A stretch of DNA of 64,000 bases from Rhodanobacter sp. AS-Z3 (GTDB lineage: Bacteria > Pseudomonadota > Gammaproteobacteria > Xanthomonadales > Rhodanobacteraceae), in contig NZ_CP119392.1 in the NCBI RefSeq assembly GCF_029224025.1, positions 1,945,001 through 2,009,000 on the forward strand, in the 5' to 3' direction. How positions within the stretch are numbered: position 1 is the first letter of the stretch; each line of letters starts with the position of its first letter. Below are positions 18,503 to 27,557 of this stretch, piece by piece. The notes beneath the pieces are model-generated. The model was not told the origin of the DNA. It was given only the letters and a program-made list of their open reading frames with translations, and ran no database searches. The position numbers and the translations under genes were made by a program.

Positions 18503-19554
18503 GTCGATCCGTGGCTGGCTTCATGGACTCGCGCAAGCGTGTCTGCGGAAGCCACCATCCGACGGCGCCACTGGCCAGGCGTGTAGCCAGTCCAGCGATG
18601 GAACGCTCGCCAGAACGTGCTGGGCTCGGCAAAGCCCAGCGACTGGCCGATCTCGGTCAGATCGCGGTCGCTGTGTTCGACGGCCTGTAACGCGGCGTCG
18701 CGCCGGGCCTCGTCCAGCAGCACCGTAAAACTCAGTTGCTGGGCCTGCATGCGCCGCGCCAGCGTGCGTTCGGTGACGCCTAACGCCTGCGCCGCCAGGC
18801 CACGTGTGGGTAGTTGGCATTGCAACTGCACCGCGATCCAGCTGCGCAACTCCTGTACCAGCGTGCCAGGTGTGGACAGGCTAGCCAGTCGTGCCTGTGC
18901 GTGTTGGCGGTGTAGATGGGCCAGCTGCGCATCGGCCTGCGGCAGGGCCGCGTCGAGCACGGCGTTTTCCAACAGCACGCCGCTGAAGGCCTGCCCGAAA
19001 TCGACCGGGCACTGGAACAACTTGCGGTAATCCGCCAGCGGGCCGATCTGCGTCTGGCTGAATTGCACGCGCTGTGGCCGTAGCGGCGTTCCGGCAACCC
19101 GTCGCGAGAAGCTCACCACCGCGGCCAGCACGGCTTCGATCTGGTGTGGGCTGAAGGTCAGCAGGCCGTGTTGCGGGTGGTAGATCAGCCAGCTCGCGGA
19201 CTCCCCGGCAATCATCTGGAAGCGTCCGCCATCGCTGATCAGGTGCTGATACTTCTGCAACAACACGATCGCCTCGCGCAGGTTGGGTGCGGATTGCAGC
19301 AGTGCGCTGACCACGTTGAAACTCGCCGGCCCCACGTCTGCACCCACCTTCAAGCCGAACCCCGGGTCTTGCGTGCATTGCACGGCAGCGCGCCACAGTC
19401 GGGTGATGTAGTCGATCGGCCAGCGCTCGCGCTGCCATGCGGACAGCTCGATACCCGCCCGGGCCAGTACGTGTTCGCGCGCCACGCCTTGTCGCTGCGC
19501 GGTGTCCAGCACGGTATTGGCCCAGCTTGTCGATACGGTTGCCTGCAGGGTCAA
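18460..19554 (-). CDS. AraC-family transcriptional regulator
   Basis: A 364-residue regulator. The N-terminal two thirds resemble the ligand-binding arabinose-type domain found in OruR/ArgR-like AraC proteins (GFGLKVGADVGPASF). The C terminus has the paired helix-turn-helix (GLAAQALGVTERTLARRMQAQ, LTEIGQSLGFAEPSTFWRAFHRWTG). It is divergent, with a 93-base gap, from the flavin dehydrogenase gene at 19648, which is its most likely target. Its 3' end overlaps the convergent acyl-CoA dehydrogenase. The inducer is unknown. Confidence 0.9.
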   Translation of the reverse strand: MTLQATVSTSWANTVLDTAQRQGVAREHVLARAGIELSAWQRERWPIDYITRLWRAAVQCTQDPGFGLKVGADVGPASFNVVSALLQSAPNLREAIVLLQKYQHLISDGGRFQMIAGESASWLIYHPQHGLLTFSPHQIEAVLAAVVSFSRRVAGTPLRPQRVQFSQTQIGPLADYRKLFQCPVDFGQAFSGVLLENAVLDAALPQADAQLAHLHRQHAQARLASLSTPGTLVQELRSWIAVQLQCQLPTRGLAAQALGVTERTLARRMQAQQLSFTVLLDEARRDAALQAVEHSDRDLTEIGQSLGFAEPSTFWRAFHRWTGYTPGQWRRRMVASADTLARVHEASHGSTQRKPVSARAITIR

Positions 19555-19647
19555 GCGGCGTGTCCTCCAAGGTCAATCGCCAAGGCATCATAAACCGGTA
19601 TCAATGGTGGCACTGCACAGGGTATTGCACTCGCGAGACAACGACTC

Positions 19648-21255
19648 ATGACGACACAGGCTTCAGATGTCCTGATCATCGGCGGTGGTCTTGCCGGCAT
19701 CGTCACCGCACTTGAAGCACTGCGCGCGGGTCAGAGTGTGACCCTGGTGGACCGCGACACTCAGGAACGCTTCGGTGGCCTGGCCCGGTGGGCGTTTGGA
19801 GGCATGGCGCTGGTGGGGACGCCGCTGCAGGCGCGCATGAAGATTCCCGACACGCCGGAGCGTGCATTGCAGGACTGGCTGCGCTTTGGCGAACTCGACG
19901 CGGACGATGAGTGGCCGCTGCAGTGGGCACGCTACTACGTGGAGCATTCGCGTTCGCAGGTCTACGACTGGCTGCTGGGTGAGGGCGTGAAATTCATGCC
20001 CGCGGTGAACTGGGTGGAGCGTGGCCGCCATGGCGAAGGCAACAGCCTGCCGCGGTACCACATCGTCTGGGGAACGGCGCGCGAGTTGACCCTGCGACTG
20101 ATCGACGCCTTGCAGCGGGCCGCTACGGGCGGAAGGCTTGTCGTGTTGCACGGTCATCGCGTCGTCAGTCTGGACTACCACGCCGGGCGGCTGGCCGGTG
20201 CCGTGGCGGTGAACGAAGCGACGCAAGAGCAAGTGCGACTGCAGGCGACGACGGTGGTGCTGGCGATGGGTGGTCTCAACGGGAGTCATGCCGAAACGCG
20301 AGCGAACTGGCCAGGCGATCGCCCACAGCCCACGACCATGCTCAACGGTGCCCATCCGTTTGCCGACGGCCAGTTGCACCATCTGGCCAGTCGACTCGGC
20401 GCACAGATTACCCACGCAGGCGAGATGTGGAATTACGCGGCGGGCATCCCGCATCCGTATCCGCACTTTCCCGGGCATGGCCTGTCGCTGATTCCGTGCA
20501 AGTCAGCGCTATGGCTCGATCACCGTGGTGAACGCATCGGGCCCGAACCGCTGGTGACAGGTTTTGATACGCATTGGCTATGCCAGCGTGTGGCGGCGCA
20601 GGAAAAGCCATGGACCTGGCATCTGCTGAACTGGCGCATCGCCGCCAAGGAGTTCGCGATCTCCGGCGCCGAGCACAACCAGCGCATTCGCGATCAGCAG
20701 TTCCTGCGCTTTCTCAAGGAGACGCTGCTCGGCAATCACCGTCTGCTGCACCAGATGCAGTGCGAGAGCCCGCACTTCCTGGTGGATGACACACTGGCCG
20801 GGCTGGCCGACAAGATGAATGCGCTGACCTGTTCGCACAGCATCGACCCGAGTGTGCTGCAGGCTACTGCCGATGCCTTCGATGCGAACTTCGCCAACGG
20901 CGACAAGCTGCAGAACGATGAGCAGATCGACCGCGTCCTGCATGCGCGTCAATGGGGTTCGGATCGCCTGCGCACATGCAAACCTGCACCGCTGCAGATG
21001 AAAGGGGCGGGGCCGTTCATCGCCATCCACATGCAGTTGATCACGCGCAAAAGTCTGGGTGGGTTGCGCACCGACCTGCAAAGCCGTGTGCTCGATGCGA
21101 GTGGTCAGCCGATCGCCGGGCTTTACTGTGTTGGCGAAGCGGCCGGCTTCGGTGGTGGCGGTGCTTCCGGCAAGCGATCGCTCGAAGGCACGTTCCTGCC
21201 CGGCTGCATTCTTACGGCGCGGGCGGCCGCGCGTGCCATTGCCGGTGGCGGCTGA
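19648..21255 (+). CDS. FAD-binding dehydrogenase (ketosteroid dehydrogenase-like)
   Basis: A 535-residue flavoprotein. The N-terminal dinucleotide site is DVLIIGGGLAGIVTALEA. The C-terminal FAD segment is GLYCVGEAAGFGGGGASGKRSLEGTFLPG. This layout is that of the fumarate reductase/3-ketosteroid-1-dehydrogenase superfamily, most like proteins annotated simply as FAD-binding dehydrogenase. The substrate is not evident. Its divergent AraC regulator suggests an inducible catabolic role. An IS5 element has inserted 62 bases after its stop, so any former downstream partner, such as the thiamine-diphosphate enzyme at 22554, is now separated. Confidence 0.85.
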   Translation: MTTQASDVLIIGGGLAGIVTALEALRAGQSVTLVDRDTQERFGGLARWAFGGMALVGTPLQARMKIPDTPERALQDWLRFGELDADDEWPLQWARYYVEHSRSQVYDWLLGEGVKFMPAVNWVERGRHGEGNSLPRYHIVWGTARELTLRLIDALQRAATGGRLVVLHGHRVVSLDYHAGRLAGAVAVNEATQEQVRLQATTVVLAMGGLNGSHAETRANWPGDRPQPTTMLNGAHPFADGQLHHLASRLGAQITHAGEMWNYAAGIPHPYPHFPGHGLSLIPCKSALWLDHRGERIGPEPLVTGFDTHWLCQRVAAQEKPWTWHLLNWRIAAKEFAISGAEHNQRIRDQQFLRFLKETLLGNHRLLHQMQCESPHFLVDDTLAGLADKMNALTCSHSIDPSVLQATADAFDANFANGDKLQNDEQIDRVLHARQWGSDRLRTCKPAPLQMKGAGPFIAIHMQLITRKSLGGLRTDLQSRVLDASGQPIAGLYCVGEAAGFGGGGASGKRSLEGTFLPGCILTARAAARAIAGGG

Positions 21256-21317
21256 TGAATATCCCGACTTCATGGTTGATGCGATGTGCGTGACAAACAT
21301 TCATGCGAGCCCGCTAA

Positions 21318-22507
21318 GGATGCTCTGATTTATTCCCCGTCTGCGGCATCATAGCCAGCAGTCCCCAGGAAGCCCATCGCCGATGAAGCAGCGTTCGTTC
21401 GCCTCGTTGAGTTTTGAAGTCAAGAAGAAGCCGACACGTCGTGAGCGGTTTCTGGGTGAGATGGACAAAGTCGTGCCGTGGGCCGACCTGCTGGCGCTGA
21501 TCGAACCGAGCTATCCGACCTCCGGTCGTCGCGGTCGCCCGCCGATGGCGGCATCGACGATGCTGCGGATCCACTTCATGCAGCAGTGGTACGCACTGAG
21601 CGATCCAGCGATGGAAGATGCGTTGTACGAGATAGAGTCCATGCGCCGGTTTGCCGGGCTGGAGCTGAACGAGGACGCGATTCCGGACGAGTCGACGATC
21701 CTGAAGTTCCGTCGCTTCCTGGAGCAGCACGGCCTGGCGGTGAAGATCTTCGAAGCGGTCAATGCGCACCTGAGCGGTCAGGGCCTGTTGCTACGTCAGG
21801 GCACGATCGTGGATGCCACGATCATTCAGGCGCCGTCCTCGACCAAGAATGCGGACAAACAGCGTGACCCGGACATGCGCCAGACGAAGAAGGGCCAGCA
21901 GTGGTACTTCGGCATGAAAGCGCACATCGGGGTGGACGTGGAATCGGGGCTGGTGCACACGGTAACCACGACACCTGCCAACGTGGGCGACGTGACGGAA
22001 GTGGACAAGTTGCTGCACGGCCAAGAGAAGACGGTGCATGCCGATGCCGGCTACCAAGGCGCCGAGAAACGGGCACCCAAGCGCGGCCGCACGTGGCATA
22101 TCGCGGCCAAACGCGGCAGCGTGAAGGCGATGCCCGAGGGCGAGTTGAAGGATGCGGTCAAGCACACCGAGCACATGAAGGCCGCGGTTCGAGCCAAGGT
22201 GGAGCATCCGTTCCGGGTGGTGAAGCGGCAGTTCGGCTATCAGAAGGTGCGCTTCAAGGGCTTGCTCAAGAACACCGCTCAGATACTCACGCTGTTCGCG
22301 CTATCGAATCTGTGGATGGTGCGACGAACGTTGCTAGCGTCCGCAGGGGAGGTGCGCCTGTGAGGCGGGAAATCGAGGCGATTGGGGGTAACCCAGCACG
22401 GCGATGGCGGCGATATGCCTCACAATCTGCCTTTTCGTCGTAGTCAATCCATATTTTTAGCACGGCCGTCTGGACGGCCATTTTGAACTTAATTGATCAG
22501 AGCATCC
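21318..22507 (+). mobile_element. Complete IS5-family insertion sequence
   Basis: The 1190-bp element has matching ends, GGATGCTCTGAT (21318-21329) and its complement ATCAGAGCATCC (22496-22507), flanked by a direct CTAA duplication (21314-21317 and 22508-22511). A 4-bp CTAA-type target is typical of IS5. It carries one uninterrupted transposase gene and looks potentially active and recent. Confidence 0.93.
21383..22363 (+). CDS. IS5-family transposase
   Basis: A 326-residue DDE transposase of the IS5 family. The N-terminal part (LALIEPSYPTSGRRGRPPM, LRIHFMQQWYALSDPAMEDALYE) is typical. The catalytic aspartates are in IVDATII and HADAGYQG, followed by a C-terminal glutamate region. Length is full and no frameshift or stop is present. 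Confidence 0.95.
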   Translation: MKQRSFASLSFEVKKKPTRRERFLGEMDKVVPWADLLALIEPSYPTSGRRGRPPMAASTMLRIHFMQQWYALSDPAMEDALYEIESMRRFAGLELNEDAIPDESTILKFRRFLEQHGLAVKIFEAVNAHLSGQGLLLRQGTIVDATIIQAPSSTKNADKQRDPDMRQTKKGQQWYFGMKAHIGVDVESGLVHTVTTTPANVGDVTEVDKLLHGQEKTVHADAGYQGAEKRAPKRGRTWHIAAKRGSVKAMPEGELKDAVKHTEHMKAAVRAKVEHPFRVVKRQFGYQKVRFKGLLKNTAQILTLFALSNLWMVRRTLLASAGEVRL

Positions 22508-22553
22508 CTAAGGCGGCTCGCCGAGTTCGATTGATCATCCGAGGAAAACGCTC

Positions 22554-24212
22554 ATGTCCAACGGCGCTCAAGCCCTGCTGAAAACGCTGGCCGATGCCGG
22601 CATCGAGGTCTGCTTCAGCAACCCCGGTACCAGCGAGATGCACTTCGTGGCCGCGCTGGATGGCGAGCCGCGCATGCGCGCGGTGCTGGCATTGTTCGAG
22701 GGTGTCGCCACCGGCGCGGCCGATGGCTATGCACGCATGGCAGACAAGCCTGCCGCTACGCTGCTGCATCTGGGTTGCGGCTTGGGCAACGGTCTGGCCA
22801 ATCTGCACAACGCACGCAAGGGCAACGTGCCGATCGTCAATATCGTGGGTGATCACGCCACCTATCACACGCAGTTCGACGCGCAGCTACAGTCCGACAT
22901 CGAGACGGTGGCGCGCAATGTTTCGCCCGGTTTTGTGCGCACGTCCTCAAGCACCGAAGCGTTGTGCCGTGATGCGGTCGAGGCGGTTGCTGCCGCACGC
23001 GGCCTGCCGGGGCAGGTCGCTACGTTGATTCTGCCGGCTGACGTTTCCTGGGGCGACGGTGGTCAGGCGTGTTCGCCGTTGCCGGCACCTGCGCCGCTTG
23101 CGGCAGACGACGCAACCGTCGAGGCGATTGCTCAGGCCATCCGTAGCGGTGGCAAGGCTGCGCTGCTGCTGGGCGGGCAGGCGTTGCGCGAAGATGCGCT
23201 GTTGGCCGCCGCACGCATTGCTGCGCAGTCAGGCGTGAAGCTGTTGGCTGAAGTCTTTCCGACGCGCATGCAGCGCGGTGCGGGCTTGCCTGCCGTGGAG
23301 CGAATTGCGTATCTGGCCGAGATGGCTGGTGTGCAGCTGGCCGGGATCGAGCATCTGATTCTGGTCGATGCGAAGGCGCCGGTGTCCTTCTTCGCCTATC
23401 CGGGCAAGCCGAGTTATCTGGTACCTGAGGGCTGCGCCGTGCAGACGCTGGCTTCGCCAGAACAGGATGCACGCGCCAGTCTGGAAAAGCTGGTACTTGC
23501 ACTCGGTGCCGCGCAGTCGCAGCCCGCGCTGAGTGAGGCACGACGCCCGGGACGTCCGCGCGGCAGACTCACGGCACCCAAGGTTTGCAAGGCCGTGGGC
23601 GAGCTGCTGCCCGACAACGCGATCCTCATCGATGAGGCGATTACCTCCGGCCTGATGCTGGGCATGATGACCGCAGGCAGCCCACGCCACGACCTGATCA
23701 CGTTGACCGGGGGCGCCATCGGCCAGGGCCTGCCCAACGCCGTGGGTGCAGCGGTCGCCTGTCCCGACCGCCCGGTAGTCGCACTGATCGGCGACGGCAC
23801 TGCGATGTATACCATTCAGTCGTTGTGGACGATGGCGCGCGAAAAGCTCGACGTCACCGCCATCATCTTCAACAACGCCTCCTACTCGGTGCTCAATGTG
23901 GAACTGGAGCGCGTGGGAACCGACTCCGTCGGCCCGAAGGCACGTGCGCAACTGGAGCTCACTGGCGCGGCACTGAACTTTGCCCTGCTGGCCCAGGGGA
24001 TGGGCGTGCACGCCGTGCGCGTGAATACCGCGGAGGACTTCTGCAAGGCGCTGGAATATGCGCTGGCAAACCCCGGCCCGCATCTGATCGAGGCGCTGGT
24101 GCCCGAGGCGTTGAGCGGTGCGAAGCGCAAGGTGCTGCCGTGGCTGTTGCGCTCGCTGCCCAACTTGCCAGCGCCGGTAGCACGTGCGCTCAAACGCAAG
24201 ATCGCACCTTGA
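22554..24212 (+). CDS. Thiamine diphosphate-dependent enzyme, acetolactate synthase-like
   Basis: A 552-residue protein of the acetolactate synthase/benzoylformate decarboxylase superfamily. FSNPGTSEMHFVAAL opens the pyrimidine domain, with the catalytic Glu in LALFEGVATGAADGYARM. The diphosphate domain has the GDGT-to-NN motif (ALIGDGTAMYTIQ, FNNASYSV). A GAGGA ribosome site precedes the ATG. This subgroup is often labelled acetolactate synthase large subunit, but no small subunit is nearby, and it is probably a 2-oxoacid decarboxylase or lyase of unknown substrate. Together with the flavin dehydrogenase before the IS5 copy it may be the remains of one catabolic operon. Confidence 0.85.
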   Translation: MSNGAQALLKTLADAGIEVCFSNPGTSEMHFVAALDGEPRMRAVLALFEGVATGAADGYARMADKPAATLLHLGCGLGNGLANLHNARKGNVPIVNIVGDHATYHTQFDAQLQSDIETVARNVSPGFVRTSSSTEALCRDAVEAVAAARGLPGQVATLILPADVSWGDGGQACSPLPAPAPLAADDATVEAIAQAIRSGGKAALLLGGQALREDALLAAARIAAQSGVKLLAEVFPTRMQRGAGLPAVERIAYLAEMAGVQLAGIEHLILVDAKAPVSFFAYPGKPSYLVPEGCAVQTLASPEQDARASLEKLVLALGAAQSQPALSEARRPGRPRGRLTAPKVCKAVGELLPDNAILIDEAITSGLMLGMMTAGSPRHDLITLTGGAIGQGLPNAVGAAVACPDRPVVALIGDGTAMYTIQSLWTMAREKLDVTAIIFNNASYSVLNVELERVGTDSVGPKARAQLELTGAALNFALLAQGMGVHAVRVNTAEDFCKALEYALANPGPHLIEALVPEALSGAKRKVLPWLLRSLPNLPAPVARALKRKIAP

Positions 24213-24313
24213 GGAGAAGGTGTCGGACAGGCGTGAGTCGATGGATGCTGATGCGGCGTGTTGAAAGCGAACTGGATTGATCACGTTCATCAAACTGGTC
24301 GCGATTCACGCTG

Positions 24314-24349
24314 CAAAAAAAAGCCCGGCAGGTTACCTGCCGGGCTTTT
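24314..24349. terminator. Bidirectional Rho-independent terminator
   Basis: A run of As, then AAGCCCGGCAGG paired with CCTGCCGGGCTT, then Ts. It serves the convergent thiamine-diphosphate enzyme gene (plus) and the RND pump operon (minus). Confidence 0.9.
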
Positions 24350-24364
24350 CGTTACCGCGATGGA

Positions 24365-27300
24365 TCAGGCGCCGCGGCGTGGGTCTGAATCGAATGTCTG
24401 CATGCCGTTGGGGCCGGCTACGGCGGGTGGCGGTGCTTCGCCGTCGAGCGGGTCGCCGAGCAGGCGGCGAACGACCACGTAGAACACCGGGATCAACAGC
24501 ACGCCGAGGAACGTGGCGAACAACATGCCGCCGATCACACCGGTACCGATCGCGTGACGCGCATTGGCGCCGGCGCCGCTGGAAATGAACAGCGGGAACA
24601 CGCCGAGGATGAAGGCCAGTGACGTCATCATGATCGGGCGCAAGCGCAGGCGCGCAGCGTCGACCGTGGCTTCGCGCAAGGTGCGTCCGGCCTTCTGCTC
24701 GGCCACCGCAAACTCCACGATCAGGATCGCGTTCTTCGCGGCCAGACCAATCACCGTGATCAGGCCGATCTTGAAGTAGATGTCATCGGGTAGTCCGCGC
24801 AGCAGGGTAAACACCACCGTGCCGAGCAGGCCCAGCGGCACCACCAGCATCACCGAAACGGGAATTGACCAGCTTTCGTACAACGCAGCCAGCGCCAGGA
24901 ACACGATCACGATCGACAGCAACATCAGCAGGGTAGCGGCGTTGCCGGACAGCACCTCCTGATAGGACTGGCCAGTCCAGTCGAAGCCGAAGCCCTTGGG
25001 AAGATCGTTGTTGACGAGCTTTTCCATCTGGCTCATGGCTTCGCCCGAAGACCGCCCGGGTGCGGGCGAGCCGACGATTTCCACCGCTGAGTAGCCGTTG
25101 TAGCGCGTCAGTGACGGGGACGATACATTCCACTTGCTGCGCACCACTGTGGACAACGGGATCATTTCCGGTGCGCCACTGCTGGAACTCAACGTGCTTG
25201 GGGTGAAGATGTGCTGCAGCGCTTCGGGGCCCATGCGGTACGGTGCATCGGCCTGCATGATCACCCGCTTGATGCGGCCGCCATAGGTGAAGTCGTTGAC
25301 ATAGACCGGCGCCAGCATCAGGCCGATGGCATTGTAGATATCGCCCATCTGCAGGCCCATCGACTGCGCCTGCACGCGGTCCACGTCCAGTTGCAGTTGC
25401 GGCGCGTCTTCCAGCGCATTGGGGCGCACGCCGGTCAGCGACTTGTTCTGGCTGGCCTTGCCCAGCAGCATGTTGCGGGCCTGGGTCAGCGCGTCGCGAC
25501 CGGCACCGCCGCGATCTTGCAGATACATGTCGAAGCCGCCGAACTGTCCCAGGCCTTGGACAGTGGGAATGTTGGCGACGAAGATCCGCGCATCATGGAT
25601 CTGCCGCATGGCGCCATTGGCGCGCTGGATGAAGTCGCCAGCCGTGCCGTCGCGCTTGGCCCAGTCCTTCAACTTGATGAAGGCCATGCCGGCATTCTCG
25701 CCGGAGCCGATGAAGCTGAAACCGGTGACCTGAAGCACACCTTCCACGGACGGATCTTTCTTCAAGATATCGCGCATCTGCGCCATCACTTCCGACGTGC
25801 GCTGTTTGGTAGCGCCCGGCGGCAGCTGGATCACCGACAACGCATAGCCCTGGTCCTCTTCCGGCAGGAAGCTGCCGGGGAGGCGCGTATAGAGCACGCC
25901 GCCCAGTACCGCGAGCAGAACAAAGACCAGCATCCAGCGCGGCGCATGACGTACTGCCCCGCCGATATGGCCGGTGTAGGTCGTAGTAGTCCAGTCGAAG
26001 AATTCGTTGAACTTGCGGTAGACGATGTTCTTCTTCTTGTGGTGTTCCGGCTGCAGGAAGCTGGCACACAGCGCCGGTGTGAACGACAGCGCGAGGAAGG
26101 CGGAGAAACCCATCGAGACAGCGATGGTGAGGGCAAACTGCTTGTAGATGATGCCCGACGCACCCGGCTGCAGCGACGACGGCACGAACACGGCCGCAAG
26201 TACCACGGTGATGGCCACCACCGCGCCAGTGATTTGCCCCATCGCCTTGCGCGTGGCGTCCTTCGGCGACAGGCCGTCCTCGGTCATGATGCGTTCGACG
26301 TTTTCAATCACCACGATAGCGTCATCGACCACGATGCCGATGGCCAGCACCATGCCGAACAGAGTCAGCTGATTGATGCTGAAGCCCAGCACCAGCATGC
26401 CCAGAAAGGTGCCCAGCAGAGCCACCGGGATCACCAGAGTCGGAATGATGGTGGCGCGGATGTTCTGCAGGAACAGCAACATCACCAGAAACACCAGGAT
26501 GATCGCTTCGATCAGCGTGTGGACCACTTCGTTGATGGAGATGGTGACGAAGGCGGTGCTGTCATAAGGGCTGAACCAGCTCACGCCTTGCGGGAAGCTG
26601 GGTGCCAGCTCGTCCATTTTGCCGCGTACCGCAGCGGCCACATTGAGCGCGTTGGCGCCGGGCAGCAACTGGATCGCAAACGCGCCAATCGGCTTGCCGT
26701 CAAATTGGGTATCAAAGCCATAGCCGCCGGGACCGAAGCTGATTCGTGCCACGTCACCCAGCTTGACCGTGGTGCCGTCAGCGTTGGCGCGCAGAATGAT
26801 GTCAGCAAATTGCTCCGGTGAGGTGAAGCGCCCTTCCGTGGATACGGTGGCAGTGAACCCCTGGCCCGGCAGTGCCGGGTCGGCGCCGAGCGAGCCGGCC
26901 GCAAATTGCACGTTCTGCGCCTTGATGGCTGCCAACACCTGGGTGGCTGACAAGTTGTAGCCGTGCAGCTTGTCCGGGTTGAGCCAGATACGCATGGCGT
27001 ACTCGGAGCCGAATTGCTGGGTGCTGCCGACGCCGGGCACGCGGGCGATCTGGTCAAGTACCTGCGAGCCGACGATGTCGTTCAATCGATCACGATCGAT
27101 TTTCGGATTTTCGGACTTCAGCGCGACCACCATCAGGAAGCCGGCGTTAGCCTTGGCCACTACCACGCCCTGCTGGATCACTTCGGAGGGCAGGCGCGGG
27201 GTCGCCAGTGCAACTTTGTTCTGCACCTGCACCTGCGCAATATCCGCGTCGGTGCCGCTCTCGAAGGTCAGAGTGATGCTGGCGCGACCGCTGGCGCTGG

Positions 27301-27544
27301 ACGACGAGCTGAAATACAGCAGGTGATCAATGCCGGTGAGTTGTTGCTCGATCACCTGGGTCACGGCTTTTTCCGTGGTCTCCGCGCTTGCACCGGGATA
27401 GGTCGCGCCCACCGTTACCGAGGGCGGTGCGATGGACGGGTAGGACTCCACGCCCAGGTTGAGGATGGCCAGCACGCCACCCAGCGAAATCAGGATCGCC
27501 ACCACCCAGGCGAAAATCGGGCGGTCAATGAAGAAACTCGGCAT
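24365..27544 (-). CDS. RND multidrug efflux inner-membrane pump (AcrB/MexB type)
   Basis: A 1059-residue HAE1-class RND transporter. It starts MPSFFIDRPIFAWVVAIL, the typical first helix, so the ATG at 27544 is used rather than the longer open frame. The proton-relay aspartate pair is visible in GIVVDDAIVVIENVERIM of helix 4. The second repeat contains GLAAKNAILIVEFAVAEQ. It forms a trimer that exports drugs and amphiphiles to an outer-membrane channel. It follows the adaptor gene by 13 bases. No outer-membrane factor or adjacent repressor is present, so a TolC-type channel must be encoded elsewhere. Confidence 0.96.
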   Translation of the reverse strand: MPSFFIDRPIFAWVVAILISLGGVLAILNLGVESYPSIAPPSVTVGATYPGASAETTEKAVTQVIEQQLTGIDHLLYFSSSSSASGRASITLTFESGTDADIAQVQVQNKVALATPRLPSEVIQQGVVVAKANAGFLMVVALKSENPKIDRDRLNDIVGSQVLDQIARVPGVGSTQQFGSEYAMRIWLNPDKLHGYNLSATQVLAAIKAQNVQFAAGSLGADPALPGQGFTATVSTEGRFTSPEQFADIILRANADGTTVKLGDVARISFGPGGYGFDTQFDGKPIGAFAIQLLPGANALNVAAAVRGKMDELAPSFPQGVSWFSPYDSTAFVTISINEVVHTLIEAIILVFLVMLLFLQNIRATIIPTLVIPVALLGTFLGMLVLGFSINQLTLFGMVLAIGIVVDDAIVVIENVERIMTEDGLSPKDATRKAMGQITGAVVAITVVLAAVFVPSSLQPGASGIIYKQFALTIAVSMGFSAFLALSFTPALCASFLQPEHHKKKNIVYRKFNEFFDWTTTTYTGHIGGAVRHAPRWMLVFVLLAVLGGVLYTRLPGSFLPEEDQGYALSVIQLPPGATKQRTSEVMAQMRDILKKDPSVEGVLQVTGFSFIGSGENAGMAFIKLKDWAKRDGTAGDFIQRANGAMRQIHDARIFVANIPTVQGLGQFGGFDMYLQDRGGAGRDALTQARNMLLGKASQNKSLTGVRPNALEDAPQLQLDVDRVQAQSMGLQMGDIYNAIGLMLAPVYVNDFTYGGRIKRVIMQADAPYRMGPEALQHIFTPSTLSSSSGAPEMIPLSTVVRSKWNVSSPSLTRYNGYSAVEIVGSPAPGRSSGEAMSQMEKLVNNDLPKGFGFDWTGQSYQEVLSGNAATLLMLLSIVIVFLALAALYESWSIPVSVMLVVPLGLLGTVVFTLLRGLPDDIYFKIGLITVIGLAAKNAILIVEFAVAEQKAGRTLREATVDAARLRLRPIMMTSLAFILGVFPLFISSGAGANARHAIGTGVIGGMLFATFLGVLLIPVFYVVVRRLLGDPLDGEAPPPAVAGPNGMQTFDSDPRRGA

Positions 27545-27557
27545 CGTCGGGGCTCCG

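Noticed and set aside
25211..26821. 536-codon plus-strand open frame
   Set aside because: It is antisense to the RND pump gene and His/Asp/Gln-rich without recognisable domains.
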